Counted from the first letter of the stretch, positions 33,901 to 40,960 are shown. The stretch: 46,466 bases of DNA from Pirellulales bacterium (GCA_016931995.1 JAFGDS010000035.1:1-46466), one strand, 5' to 3'. Made by a program: numbers and translations. Notes: generated by a model not told the origin, from the letters alone.

Positions 33901-36764
33901 ATGAACTCGGCCGGCGCGTAGCTCCCCGTTGCCAGTCCCGTCAATGCCACGTCGGACGGATCGAGACCGGACGTCAGGAGCGGCTCGTCGAACTCGACCG
34001 CGTACACGAGCGTCGAATTGTAGACGTTTTCGTGTCCGACAACCGACGAGGCAATCACCCGCGGGGCGGTGAGGTCGATCTCGAACGACGACCCGAAGGG
34101 CTCGACCGGCGTGCCCTGAAGATCGCAAAAGGCCCCGGCGGCCACCGCGATGGCGTGGGGTCCTTCGGCCAACCCCTGTAGCGTGAATCGCAGCGTGCGC
34201 TGGTCGATTACCGTCACATCCGTGGCCGGCACGCCGTCCACCGTCAGATCCGACGCCTGGAGCGTGTCGAGCCGAACCGCGTCGTCGAGCGTTATGGTGA
34301 ACTCGGAGGGAATCGCCGGCAGTCGGGCCCCGTTGGCGATACTTGTCTCCACGAAACCAAAAGGATCGGTTCCTGTTGCACCGATGGCGCGCACAACGTA
34401 CGGCCCGCCAAGACCCATCGGCGTGACAGCAACTTGGTAGAGGCCCGAAAACAGCGCCTCGTGCTGGATGTTGGGCTCCGTGACGGCGGCTCCCGCCACG
34501 ACCGCGCCGTTCGGGTCGATCAATTGTACTCGACACAGAGTCGACTCGCCACGCACGTCCCAGATCCCGCTCGGCATCTGCACCGAGACCTCAAGCGTAT
34601 CGCCTGCATTCACCGCGAACTGGAAGAGATAAGGGCTCATCGACACCGCATACGCAGCGCCGCGGTATCCGTCTTGTCCTCTCGCCCCCACCAGGATCAC
34701 ACCGTCGCCGATCGCCACGCTGTGGCCATAGTAATCGTTCGCGGCGCCATCGTCCGCGGTGAGCTTCCGTTGTTGGACCCACTGAGCGCCCTCGTGGCTA
34801 TAAACATAGGCCGAACCGGAGGCGTTGGCCTCGTCGTCGTCGGAGTGAGCGCCCAACACGATCGTGTTAGCGCCGATTGCCACGCTGCAACCGAAGTAGT
34901 CGTTGGTGGCCCCGTCCGCGGCGACGAGCTTTTGCTGTTGGGTCCATTGCGTGCCGTCGTACTGGAAGATGTAAGCTGAGCCGGAATTCGAATCAGATCG
35001 AGGGCTCGCGATGACGACGGTAGCCCCATCGAGTGCCACGGCCTCGCCGAAACCGTCGCCTAGGGCCCCGTCCGTTGCCGTAAGCTTCTGCTGTTGGGTC
35101 CATTGATCGCCGTTGTATTGGAATACGTAAGCCGATCCGGAGTTCGCGCCCTTGTCGTCGTCGAAGCGGGCGCCAACCACGATCGTCGTGTCGTCAATGG
35201 CCACGCTATAACCGAATTCGTCGCGGTCGGAGCCGTCCGCGGCGACGAGCTTCTGCTGTTGGAGCCATTGGGCGCCGTTGTGCTGGAAGACATACGCCGA
35301 TCCGGAGTACGAGCCCTTGTCGTCGTCATAATGACTCCCGACCACGACCGTCGTGCCGTCAATCGCAACACAATATCCGAACAGGTCTCCACTGGCGCCG
35401 TCCTCGGCGACGAGCTTCTGTTGCTGGACCCATTGGGCGCCGTTGTGCTGGAAGACATACGCCGATCCGGAGTACGAGCCCTTGTCGTCGTCATAATGAC
35501 TCCCGACGATGATGGTGGTGCCGCTGATCGCCACGCTGTAGCCGAACCGGTCATCGGCGGCTCCGTCGGCGGCAACGAGTTTCTGCTGTTCGACCCATTG
35601 GAAACCGTTGAAGTGAAAGACGTAGGCCGATCCGGAGTTCGAGCCCTTGTCGTCGTCATACGGGGCCCCCACGACGGCCCAGTCGCCGTCAATCGACACA
35701 CTTTGGCCAAAGTAATCCAGAGCGGCTCTGTCCGCGGCGGTGAGCTTCTGTTGAATGGGATTCGAAACCCAGCCCAACACGACGTTGCTCGGGTCCAACG
35801 GCTGCGGCTTCGCGGTTCCCTCCGATACGAGATCCAACGTCGCATCCCGCTCGACCACCAGATGGTAATCCCCCGGCTGCCCGGATACGCGGATGTAGTA
35901 GTCGTCGGGCAGGGCGTCGGTCGTGAGGTCGACGAAGTTCTCGATGGCCTGCTGGGTCGGCCCGTGTGCCTCGCCGAGGGTGAGGAGAACGCCGGAGGAG
36001 GTGTAGAGCTCGAAGGCAGGGGTGGCGGCGCCGGGCGCGAGGGTTTCCAGGGCGAGGGTGGCCGATTGGCCGTCGGCCAGGGCGAAGTGGTACCAGTCTT
36101 CGCTGACCGCGTCGGCCGGCAGGCTGCCCAGCACCGCGCCGCGGGCGGCCGTGCCGACGCCGAGGGAGAGGAAGCTGCCGGAGATGTCTTCGGCCGTGGC
36201 CGGCGTGTCGTTCGTTGGGCCGGCGTGGGATTCGGATTCCAACGCGGCGTTGACCACCAGGCGGACGGAGTACGCGCCGAGCGTGCCGTCCGCGCCGGAG
36301 ATGGCCACCGTGTACGTGCCGGCCGTCGAGGTGGAGACGGTTTGAAGCAAGGCGTCCGACCCGGCCGCGCCGGCGGCGGCCGTGCCCAACGACGCCTCGC
36401 TCGGGTCCAGGAGTTCAATCGTCGGGGCGAGCGCGGCGTCCGGATCGACAACCACCGAAACGACCACGCCCGCGGGCAAATCGATCGTGTAGTGGTCGGT
36501 CGGATCGGCGGCGTCCAGCACGTCGCTGGCCAACGTATCGGCCACGAGGCTATTGAGTGGTTCGATCGGCGCGAGCGCCAGCGGGAACGGCTGGATCGAC
36601 AACACCCGGCGATCTTCCAGCGGCTCGCACCGCAGCGGACGCGGCAGCGTCGCACAACGAGTGCGGTTGGGTTGCATCGATCCGCCCGGGCCGCGGCGTC
36701 CATCACGCCCCGCCAGGTTTTGCCAGAACCGTCCCCATCCACCGGTGCGAGCAGAACGCGACAT
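24978..36764 (-). CDS. Giant surface protein (3928 aa) with four seven-bladed FG-GAP propellers and a dockerin
   Basis: ATG 36764 is chosen because a perfect AGGAGGT (36773-36779) precedes it; the TTG 24 bases further out would place that ribosome site inside the gene. PLEDRRVLS (48-56) is the planctomycete LEPR/LEDR N-terminal motif. The body repeats a module of about 970 residues: pre-peptidase-C-like beta-sandwiches (EDWYRFALADGQSATL, DYYIRVSGQPGDYHLVV), an FG-GAP propeller, and an SbsA/Big_5-type Ig domain (TLQASDLTVDGVP, FDEPL). Propellers lie at about 345-705, 1315-1690, 2300-2665 and 3265-3640, each with seven blades of the form DxFGxSVAIDGxTIVVGAxxDDDKGxxSGSAYVF-like design. A dockerin lies at about 3725-3778, then VADMRFIGPRRL and a tail of about 118 residues, enriched in Ala and Arg. 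An integrin-like secreted adhesin or scaffold is inferred. Confidence 0.9.
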   Translation of the reverse strand: MSRSARTGGWGRFWQNLAGRDGRRGPGGSMQPNRTRCATLPRPLRCEPLEDRRVLSIQPFPLALAPIEPLNSLVADTLASDVLDAADPTDHYTIDLPAGVVVSVVVDPDAALAPTIELLDPSEASLGTAAAGAAGSDALLQTVSTSTAGTYTVAISGADGTLGAYSVRLVVNAALESESHAGPTNDTPATAEDISGSFLSLGVGTAARGAVLGSLPADAVSEDWYHFALADGQSATLALETLAPGAATPAFELYTSSGVLLTLGEAHGPTQQAIENFVDLTTDALPDDYYIRVSGQPGDYHLVVERDATLDLVSEGTAKPQPLDPSNVVLGWVSNPIQQKLTAADRAALDYFGQSVSIDGDWAVVGAPYDDDKGSNSGSAYVFHFNGFQWVEQQKLVAADGAADDRFGYSVAISGTTIIVGSHYDDDKGSYSGSAYVFQHNGAQWVQQQKLVAEDGASGDLFGYCVAIDGTTVVVGSHYDDDKGSYSGSAYVFQHNGAQWLQQQKLVAADGSDRDEFGYSVAIDDTTIVVGARFDDDKGANSGSAYVFQYNGDQWTQQQKLTATDGALGDGFGEAVALDGATVVIASPRSDSNSGSAYIFQYDGTQWTQQQKLVAADGATNDYFGCSVAIGANTIVLGAHSDDDEANASGSAYVYSHEGAQWVQQRKLTADDGAANDYYGHSVAIGDGVILVGARGQDGYRGAAYAVSMSPYLFQFAVNAGDTLEVSVQMPSGIWDVRGESTLCRVQLIDPNGAVVAGAAVTEPNIQHEALFSGLYQVAVTPMGLGGPYVVRAIGATGTDPFGFVETSIANGARLPAIPSEFTITLDDAVRLDTLQASDLTVDGVPATDVTVIDQRTLRFTLQGLAEGPHAIAVAAGAFCDLQGTPVEPFGSSFEIDLTAPRVIASSVVGHENVYNSTLVYAVEFDEPLLTSGLDPSDVALTGLATGSYAPAEFIYDPETFTLTLRFNGLAEDQYVLELLSGDGRFEDLVGHDLDGETNPSTTVPSGDGLAGGDFLLHFQRDDAEAHPWSEPWVEILPVAAMAYQSETAALVRWAGEIDAWSIDREGITCLSVFVEPSESLRPEVTLRDSGGAVLATVQGAVPGQPVMFINVAVAEPGGCTLEVIGLDGTVGAYTVRMFARTALEEERFGGSGNDTLVDAQDISGSFVDLGVGTAARGSVLGGLPADAPGEDWYRFALADGQSATIVLGSLAAGNAAMELHDANGTLLTLAETRDPTQQAIRDFVDLTADGLPDDYFVRLVGQSGDYHLVVTRDATLGLVCQQATTAPQPLDPSNVVLGSQAGEDWVAGLLEKTLSASDRENGDRFGISVAIDGDWAVAGAYLDDTPRPDAPGVVAEMSGSVYVFHFDGGQWVEQQKLVAADRHSFDYFGFSVAIDGATIVVGSHLDDDKGNESGSAYVFQFNGAQWVQQQKLVAEDGDADDYFGVNVAIDGTTIVIGSAHDDDKGYESGSAYVFQYDGAQWVQQQKLVAADGNSSDYFGYSVAVDGATIIVGSYHDDDKGPNSGSAYVFQHNGAQWVQQQKLVAEDGAGGDLYGYCVAIDGTTVVVGAYNDDEKGEGSGSAYVYEYGGAQWVQQQKLVAQDGAKYDSFGYSVAISGVTIVVGANGDDDRASSSGSAYVFKSDGAEWRYARKLLGSSIAGDHFGDAVAIDGHEILVGAAGTSGGGRACINSAPIDVYDVEGIEGDILDISLSSRAHVWNAPVEPVPYLLQLVDAAGEVVAEATGAEPSLQYNVLASGAYQIRVHATTWAGRDRPYLLRAVGATGTAAFAVSETDIADGALLPTAPSQFTVTLNDVVRLGTFDASDLTVDGVPVVAVTAVDLRTLVFTLPPLADGPHTIAVADGAFCDLQGTAVESFSLPFVLDTTGPRVAALSLAEEETPTDSTFVYTIQFDEPLAAAGLDASDVTLTGLVTGDRTPSEFAYDAETSTLTLRYTGLPEDLYTLRLASGDGRFEDLAGHDLDGETDPATTVPSGDGQPGGDFVVQHHTWDHLDVEPWSQPWQPLAPHGSMVLGTQVSETVKWPGETDVWAIELDGPAWLAVAMEPAETLAPQLVVKRPDGTTLATLEAAAPGQKAVLQNLAIPEPGTYTLWATGLDDTAGAYSIRLLANGTIEEEGLAATTNDTPAGAEDLSGSFLDLGAGGAQRGAVVGNLPADAPGEDWYRFTLADGQSATLALATLTTGSASLELYDEAGVLVAVGEPRGTGGEAVAAIQDFVDLSTDGTSDTYYVRVAGQSAGYQLVVARGTAFELPPASGSPTPQDLGPSGIVLGSLYRTPEALASQRLIPTGSGASGFGQDVAVSGNWAVVGAYYATGAVANSGAAFVFQYDGAAWVERQRIFAADGEASDYFGYSVAIQGTTIVVGAYRDHDAGTSSGSAYVFGFNGAEWVQQQKLTAADATAGDAFGYDVAIDGDTIVAGAYMNHDSVQSGSAYVFQHDGTEWVQRQELVPSDGASIDYFGASVALDGDTIVVGAYYDDDKGGNSGSAYVYAFDGTQWIEHQKLTAADGMTAGYFGYSVAIDETTIVVGACLDRTQGAAYVFGLDDGDWTQTQKLTASDGVSNDRFGYSVAVEGPWVVVGAPNSSTFGESAAYLLRRSTGEWSEDQILAGPSSPPTNTLFGWSTAVSGNAILVSSLNYDGVRAYTLPSDTYALAANEGDAIEVTAGLLPVVEPGAAGEGYLTLVDPTGVIVARATGEAPALSHVAALAGTYRVTFWAGAAMDDAAAYVLAVQGATGAAPAFHVAQASIADGAWLTADPGQIALTLDDGVRVDTLDASDLTVDGLPAVAVTVADGRTVVFTLPPLSDGPHAVAVAAGAFGDLQGAPVEPFTLQFSIDATGPRVVASSLLEGATLFDPTLTWTVRFDEPLKTAGLGASDVSLVGAVTGSRAPSQFSYDPATYTLTLGFTDLPEDEYTLRLTSGNGRFEDMLGNDLDGEPHATTTVPSGDGAPGGDFVVHFSRDDAEPHAWTQPWTAVAPLAGLGARSQATGNIRWLSEIDAWRLDLPAGQKVSVTVTGDATLIPILTLRRLDGTVLAIVEATTAGGAATVRNVAIPDGGQFVLAVTGREGSTGDYTVECVLGASIEAEPPTGTSNNTLATAEDISESFVALGTGGNQRGAVLGQMTDVADTADWYCLTLADGQRFSAVLDAADGSGTATLDLYDALGTLLATGAASTNVDRAIDQYVDATTNGVADVYYLRVTAVGEYNLVALRDGTFDLEPNNPPLGPAQRISLGTATLGQSGASSQTLLAGDGAHDDCLGCSVAIDGNWFVTGAEWECEQVGVIRHLYGSVYVFRFDGAAQSAEQKLVASDRGERDRFGHSVATDGSTILVGAYCDNDKGSDSGSAYVFRFAGGRWVQQQKLTASDGAANDFFGYSVDVDGDWAVVGAYGDDNTNGSAYVFHFDGVQWVQWQKLIVTGRYDDFGCSVAIDGATIVVGARQDGDAGGYAGAVYVFQHDGTQWLQQQKLVAADGAADDYFGASVAVDGATIVVGAYQDDDNGSDSGSAYVYRFNGAQWAAQQKLVAADGAANDYFGASVAVNGATIVVGAYGDDGAGADSGSAHAFQYDGAEWTLLRKLTGPDEAASDFFGASVAVSGQVVLIGAYGDDDKGSNSGSALAVELGSSVDAYRLTLAAGSVIDVRVSAPELGPVATPVWQGQVELYNAAGELVASAEGETAQLLYRVAQSGEYTVRLVDDSEGIYLLEVGARRPGDADGDGAVGREDAAILAAHWLTQGGVSWTEGDFNGDGRVDDLDLAILAANWTADDGQALEPTGEPAPVADMRFIGPRRLAAAPVAPRRLAPARIDASATGIVGDGRLLTGGFDWNSPLLASETSGTVPEANASSHAVAPAPAATTRKPLRLQLHDRALAETEDYRPSLDDNFAWAMASRRSTRAKSKRIGPEPITVVLPW
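25850..26980 (-). repeat. FG-GAP propeller 4 (seven blades)
   Basis: Seven blade units from DCLGCSVAIDGNWFVTGA to DFFGASVAVSGQVVLIGA. Unlike the first three it is not followed by an SbsA-type Ig domain; a short beta domain and the dockerin follow instead. Confidence 0.78.
28765..29870 (-). repeat. FG-GAP propeller 3 (seven blades)
   Basis: Seven blade units from SGFGQDVAVSGNWAVVGA to TLFGWSTAVSGNAILVSS. Some blades have shortened calcium loops (LDRTQGAAYVF, NSSTFGESAAYLL). Confidence 0.78.
31690..32830 (-). repeat. FG-GAP propeller 2 (seven blades)
   Basis: Seven blade units from DRFGISVAIDGDWAVAGA to DHFGDAVAIDGHEILVGA. One blade boundary (about 32064-32188) is almost identical in DNA to propeller 1 (about 35340-35463), with only a handful of mismatches over about 125 bp. 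Confidence 0.8.
34640..35754 (-). repeat. FG-GAP propeller 1 (seven blades)
   Basis: Seven consecutive blade units, from DYFGQSVSIDGDWAVVGA to DYYGHSVAIGDGVILVGA, each about 155-165 bp. Blades 2 and 3 share an identical 77-bp stretch (35266-35342 and 35431-35507), offset by 165 bp. Confidence 0.8.
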
Positions 36765-36846
36765 GGGCCGTGACCTCCTATGCGGCAAGCCGAAAGATCA
36801 AAGAAACCGTTGCCGTCCAAGTTCCGCGACGGCGAGCGTGTCCCCC

Positions 36847-36875
36847 AATATAGCCACGCGGCACAACCCGGTCAA
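36847..36875 (-). promoter_or_regulatory. Strong sigma-70 promoter of the 3928-aa giant gene
   Basis: On the minus strand TTGACC (36870-36875), a 17-bp spacer and TATATT (36847-36852). Predicted start is about 36840, giving a leader of about 75 nt that ends with the perfect AGGAGGT. The gene looks built for high expression. Confidence 0.65.
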
Positions 36876-36957
36876 CGACGGTGACGGGAGAATCAGGCAA
36901 ATTGGAGGGCAAGTCCCGGAATCGGCCAGGCGAGGGCCAAAACCGCAACTTCGGGAC

Positions 36958-36986
36958 TGGCAACCACGCCCCCCCGCCGGGATAAT
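36958..36986 (+). promoter_or_regulatory. Candidate promoter of the PfkB kinase operon
   Basis: GATAAT (36981-36986) is a good -10 box; the -35 at 17-bp spacing, TGGCAA (36958-36963), is weak. It is divergent from the giant-gene promoter in the same 245-bp gap. The start would lie just upstream of the GGAAAGGAG ribosome site (36994-37002). Confidence 0.35.
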
Positions 36987-37009
36987 GGCGGCCGGAAAGG
37001 AGACCGAGC

Positions 37010-37966
37010 ATGGCCGACGTGGGGTGCGCGGGGATCATCGTGGCGGACACCATCTGCGGGCCGATTCCGCGGCTGCCGCATGAAGGCGAGCTTCTGGCCG
37101 TGCCGCCCATGCCGATGAAGGTGGGCGGCTGCGCGGCCAACGTGGCCATCGACCTGGCCAAACAGGGAGTGGACGCCGAAGTGTGCGGCTGCGTGGGCAA
37201 CGACGCCGCGGCCGACGTGCTCTTGCAGGTGCTCCACGCCGCGTCGGTCGGCTGTGGGCAGGTCCGCCGGATCGAGTCGCATCCCACCAGCCAGTCGATC
37301 TTCCTCATCGTCCAAGGCCAGGACCGGCGTTTCCTGCACAGCTTCGGCGCCAACGCCGCGTTCGAGGCCGGGCAGATCCGCCGCGAGTGGATCGACGGGC
37401 TCAAGGTCTTCTACCTGGGCGGACTGTTCGCCATGCCCGCCCTGCGCGTCGACGAGCTGGCCGAGACGCTTCGCTATTGCCGCGAGCGCGGCATCGCCAC
37501 GGTGGTCGACGTCGTCGTGCCGCACGGCTACTCCGGCATGGGCGAGTTGGCCCCGCTGCTACCCCACATCGACTATTTCTTGCCGAATGACGACGAGGCT
37601 GGTCCCCTGACCGGCCGCGCCGACGTGGACGAACAAATCGACGTCTTCCTGGGCCACGGCGCACGCACGGTGATCGTCACCTGCGGGGCGGCGGGCGCGG
37701 CGGCCGCGTCCGGCCCGCGGCGCTGGCGGGCCGAGGCGTACCGGTGCGAGACGATCGACCCGTCCGGCTCGGGCGACGCCTTTGCCGCGGGCGTGGTCCT
37801 GGGTGTTCTCCGCCAATGGGACATGGCCCAAACGCTCCGCTTCGCCGCCGCCCTGGGCGCCTCGGCCACCATGGCCATCGGCACCACCGACGGCGTGTTC
37901 GATTCCACCCAAGCCCAAGCCTTCCTGACAGACCACCCACTTCGCGTGACGGAATCGACAAGATAG
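37010..37966 (+). CDS. PfkB-family carbohydrate kinase
   Basis: A 318-residue cytoplasmic kinase of the ribokinase/PfkB family, which phosphorylates a sugar or nucleoside hydroxyl with ATP. ATG 37010 follows GGAAAGGAG at ideal spacing. Family signatures are GGCAANVAIDLAKQG (39-53, substrate side), LPNDDEA (191-197) and DPSGSGDAFAAG (250-261), the second PfkB signature, with Asp256 as the expected catalytic base and the GSG anion hole. Length is normal. The substrate cannot be read from the sequence; fructose, ribose, adenosine and 2-keto-3-deoxygluconate are all possible. It is the first gene of a plus-strand run with the hydrolase at 38040 (73-bp gap) and the C45 enzyme at 39779, which suggests an operon, but no sugar-pathway partner lies beside it. 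Confidence 0.9.
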   Translation: MADVGCAGIIVADTICGPIPRLPHEGELLAVPPMPMKVGGCAANVAIDLAKQGVDAEVCGCVGNDAAADVLLQVLHAASVGCGQVRRIESHPTSQSIFLIVQGQDRRFLHSFGANAAFEAGQIRREWIDGLKVFYLGGLFAMPALRVDELAETLRYCRERGIATVVDVVVPHGYSGMGELAPLLPHIDYFLPNDDEAGPLTGRADVDEQIDVFLGHGARTVIVTCGAAGAAAASGPRRWRAEAYRCETIDPSGSGDAFAAGVVLGVLRQWDMAQTLRFAAALGASATMAIGTTDGVFDSTQAQAFLTDHPLRVTESTR

Positions 37967-38039
37967 TCACTCCCTCCGCTTGCGGCTTCGCAACGAGCCA
38001 AATCACGAAGCTTACCCGACCACGCCAAGGAGCCCTCGC

Positions 38040-39782
38040 GTGAACTCCATCACTCTGTCCGCGCGGCTTTGCATCCTGGGCGCAATCGCCGTCTGGATCG
38101 CCGGAACAGACGCCAGTCCCGCCGCCGCCGACGCCCCCTCACCCATCCCCGTTGCCCGCTCCTTCGACGGCAAGAGCTTCGAGTACCAGATGATCCAGCG
38201 GGCCGAGACGGACCGGTTCGTGGTCTACCGCCTGACGTATCCGTCGCCCGTGGCAACGCCCGTCGCGCAAAACAACGTGATTCCGGCCGACTATTATCTC
38301 CCTCGCGGAATCCGACCAGGCGATCCGCGGCGGCCGGCGGTCGTCTGCCTGCACATCCTGCACGGCAATTTCGAGTTGGTCGAGATGATGTGCTCCGCGC
38401 TGGCCTCGCGGGGCGTGCCCGCGCTCTATTTCAAGCTGCCCTACTACGGCGAGCGGAGCCTGCCCGGCGGGCGCCGCGCGCTTCTGGCCGATCCGAAGCT
38501 CTTCGTGACGGCCCTGCCGCAAGGCGTGGCCGACGTGCGCCGGACGATCGATCTTCTGGCCTCGCGCGAGGAAGTCGATCCGGATCGCATCGGCCTGAGC
38601 GGAATCAGCCTCGGCGGGCTGGTGGCGGCCACGGCCGCGGCCGAAGACCCGCGGGTTGATCGCGTCGCGCTCATCCTGGCCGGGGGCGATCTGCCGGCCA
38701 TCGTCGACCAGGCGGACGAGGCCCGGGCGCTCAAGGACTTCCTGGCCGGCCTTGCCAGCCAAGATCGCGCGGAGATGGACCAGGCCATCCGCTCGGTCGA
38801 TCCCCTGACGCACGCCGCGAAGCTCCGCCGGCGCGCCCGCGCCGGCCGCGTGCTCATGTTTAGCGGCACGGACGACCGCGTGATCCCGCCGCGCTGCGCG
38901 CGGCAGCTTGCCGAGGCGATGACGCTGCCGGCGGATCGCCTCGTGTGGCTGGAAGGGCTGGGGCACTACACCGCCATGGCCGCCCTGCCGCGGATCGTCC
39001 GGGGCACGGTCGATTTCTTCGCCCAGGACCTGCCCAAGGGCGTCGCCCCGCCCGAGCCGTCGGCCGCGCCGCTCTCGCCGGCGGGGCGCGTGGCCGCGGT
39101 GCTCGGTCAGATCCCGCCGATCCTCTCGGTCGAGCCCAAGCCCGGGCGGTGCCACCTGATCGACGTGAAGATCGACGCCCGCACTGGCGACGGTCAGCCG
39201 ATCGAGGCCACGGCCCAATTCGTCCGCGGGGCGGGCCCGCGGTTCCGGCTGGAGTTGGACCTCCGCCAACCGCTGGGCGTCCGCGCGGCCTTGGGCCACG
39301 ACGGCGCGTGCCCCTGGCTGGCCTCGGTGGGCAAGGCCGTCTTTCGCGGCTCGGTGGACCCGACCGATCCGCCCCCGCAGCCCTTTGCCCAGGCCGATCC
39401 CAAGCACTTGCTCAAGTTCCAGATGGTGTCCGGCGCGATCGCCGGCGCGGCCGCCGCGCCCACGCTCCTGGAACGCCTGGCCGATCTGGCCGAGGAGACC
39501 ACCAAGGACGGCGCCACCGCCGTGCGGGTTACGCTCAACCAGCGCGCCCAGGGCACGGCCCTGCTCGTTTTTGGCCCCGACGGCAAATCGCCCGCCCGAC
39601 TCGATTTCGACGTGGACGGCGTAGAGGGCAAGGTCACGTTCCGCGCCTGGTCGATCGACGGCCTCGCCCACGACGCGCTCTTCGCCCCACCGCCCGGCCA
39701 GCCCGTGACCCCCATCCGCCAGGCCGACGTGTATCACGTCTTCTCGGCGTTGTTTGATTTTCTGATGGAGAAGGTCTCATGA
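38040..39782 (+). CDS. Secreted alpha/beta hydrolase with an extra C-terminal domain
   Basis: A 580-residue exported protein. Start is GTG 38040, set by AGGAG (38028-38032) and by the signal peptide that follows (LSARLCILGAIAVWIAG, cleavage about residue 30). Residues about 75-335 form an alpha/beta-hydrolase of dienelactone-hydrolase/acetyl-esterase type: VVCLHILHGNF (oxyanion strand), LSGISLGG with nucleophile Ser190, GTDDRVIP with the acid at about 278-279, and GLGHY with His309, so the triad is complete. Residues about 355-580 are a separate beta-rich domain (CHLIDVKIDARTGDG, LLVFGPDGKSPARLDFDVDG) that looks like a LolA/lipoprotein-carrier-type sheet. The stop overlaps the next gene's start (ATGA). 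It is probably an esterase or peptidase acting outside the cytoplasm; the substrate is unknown. Confidence 0.82.
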   Translation: MNSITLSARLCILGAIAVWIAGTDASPAAADAPSPIPVARSFDGKSFEYQMIQRAETDRFVVYRLTYPSPVATPVAQNNVIPADYYLPRGIRPGDPRRPAVVCLHILHGNFELVEMMCSALASRGVPALYFKLPYYGERSLPGGRRALLADPKLFVTALPQGVADVRRTIDLLASREEVDPDRIGLSGISLGGLVAATAAAEDPRVDRVALILAGGDLPAIVDQADEARALKDFLAGLASQDRAEMDQAIRSVDPLTHAAKLRRRARAGRVLMFSGTDDRVIPPRCARQLAEAMTLPADRLVWLEGLGHYTAMAALPRIVRGTVDFFAQDLPKGVAPPEPSAAPLSPAGRVAAVLGQIPPILSVEPKPGRCHLIDVKIDARTGDGQPIEATAQFVRGAGPRFRLELDLRQPLGVRAALGHDGACPWLASVGKAVFRGSVDPTDPPPQPFAQADPKHLLKFQMVSGAIAGAAAAPTLLERLADLAEETTKDGATAVRVTLNQRAQGTALLVFGPDGKSPARLDFDVDGVEGKVTFRAWSIDGLAHDALFAPPPGQPVTPIRQADVYHVFSALFDFLMEKVS

Positions 39783-40960
39783 GCGCACGCCGAATAGGCG
39801 GCCATCTGTTCGCCGCTTTCGTGCTTTGGACGTGGACGTTGCTCGCACCCGCCGCGCCGCCGGAGTTGACCGTCGTCGGCCGGGCGCCGCACGGGCTTCT
39901 GGCCACGGGGCAGGGCAAACGGTTCCTCTTTGTCGAGGGAACGCCCGCCGAGATGGGCACGGCGCATGGAACATTGGCGGGCCCGTTGGCCAGGAAGCTC
40001 ACCGAGACGGTCCTGTACGTGGTCGGGGCGGGCGAGTCGTTGCACTCGGGCCGGTGGTTCATGGACACGATGGCCGAGATCGAACAACGCACGGGGCCGC
40101 ATATCCCCAAGCGATTCATCGAGGAATGCGACGCCTTGTCGGACGCCGCCGGCGTGCCGCGACGCGACGGGCGCTATGCGAACCTTTTCCCCGAGCGGTT
40201 CCATTGCAGCGGCATTGCCGTGCGCGGCAAGGCGACCCAGGACGGCCGCGTCCTGCACGCCCGGGTGCTCGACTACATGAGCGACGTCAACCTCCAGGCC
40301 GGCGCCACGGTTGTCGTCTTCATGCCCACCGGACGCCACGCCTGGATGAGCCTCGGCTATGCGGGCTTCATCGGCACGGTGACCGCGATGAACGAGAATC
40401 GCCTGGCCGTCGGCGAGATGGGAGGCCGGGGCGAAGGCCAGTGGGATGGAATGCCGATGAGCCTGCTCCTGCGCGACGTGATGGAGCGCGCGGCCACGGT
40501 GGACGAAGCCGTCGAGATCATCCGCGCGACGCCGCGGACGTGCGAATACTACTACGTGCTCTCGGACAAGTCCCGCGCGATGCTCGGCCTGCACTGCACG
40601 CCGGAGCGAGTCGAGGTCCTGCGTCCCGGACAGCAGGACCCCCGGCTGCCGTTCATCCCCGAGGACACGGTGATTGTCTCCGGACGGGACCGCGCCGAGG
40701 TGGCTTCGCAGCGTATCCAGGAGCGTTACGGCAAGATCGATCCGGCGGCGATGATCGAGATCCTCAAGCGGCCGGTCTCGATGCGGTCGAATCTGCACAA
40801 CGCCGTCTTCGCGCCGGAAACGCTGGACATGTGGTTTGCCGACGCCGGCCGCGCGACGCCCGCCTGCGACGAGCCCTACGCTCACTGCAACCTGGCCGAG
40901 CTCCTGGAGTTCTACAAGAGCCTATCCCAGGCTCCACGTCGTCTCGACAAGTCATCCTGA
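39779..40960 (+). CDS. C45-type autoproteolytic acyltransferase/hydrolase (Ntn fold)
   Basis: A 393-residue protein with an N-terminal export signal (LFAAFVLWTWTLLAPAA, about 10-26). It resembles the peptidase C45 / acyl-CoA:6-aminopenicillanate acyltransferase family, Ntn hydrolases that cut themselves so a Cys becomes the new N-terminus and then hydrolyse or transfer acyl amides. FVEGTPAEMGTAHG (51-64) is the typical family start. FHCSGIAVRG (141-150) places the candidate nucleophile at Cys143, followed by GRVLHARVLDYM and GYAGFIGTVTAMNENRLAVGEMGG. Translation is coupled to the upstream hydrolase by ATGA overlap, so the two may act on one substrate. The final codons (AAG TCA TCC TGA) lie in a dispersed repeat, so the native C-terminus may have been replaced. 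Confidence 0.82.
   Translation: MSARRIGGHLFAAFVLWTWTLLAPAAPPELTVVGRAPHGLLATGQGKRFLFVEGTPAEMGTAHGTLAGPLARKLTETVLYVVGAGESLHSGRWFMDTMAEIEQRTGPHIPKRFIEECDALSDAAGVPRRDGRYANLFPERFHCSGIAVRGKATQDGRVLHARVLDYMSDVNLQAGATVVVFMPTGRHAWMSLGYAGFIGTVTAMNENRLAVGEMGGRGEGQWDGMPMSLLLRDVMERAATVDEAVEIIRATPRTCEYYYVLSDKSRAMLGLHCTPERVEVLRPGQQDPRLPFIPEDTVIVSGRDRAEVASQRIQERYGKIDPAAMIEILKRPVSMRSNLHNAVFAPETLDMWFADAGRATPACDEPYAHCNLAELLEFYKSLSQAPRRLDKSS

Noticed and set aside
25850-35754. FG-GAP DNA repeats as integrated mobile elements
   Set aside because: They stay in frame in one long gene and encode regular propeller blades; no transposase or terminal repeats are present.
24978-36788. TTG start of the 3928-aa giant 24 bases upstream
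   Set aside because: The perfect AGGAGGT ribosome site lies inside that extension and points to the ATG at 36764.
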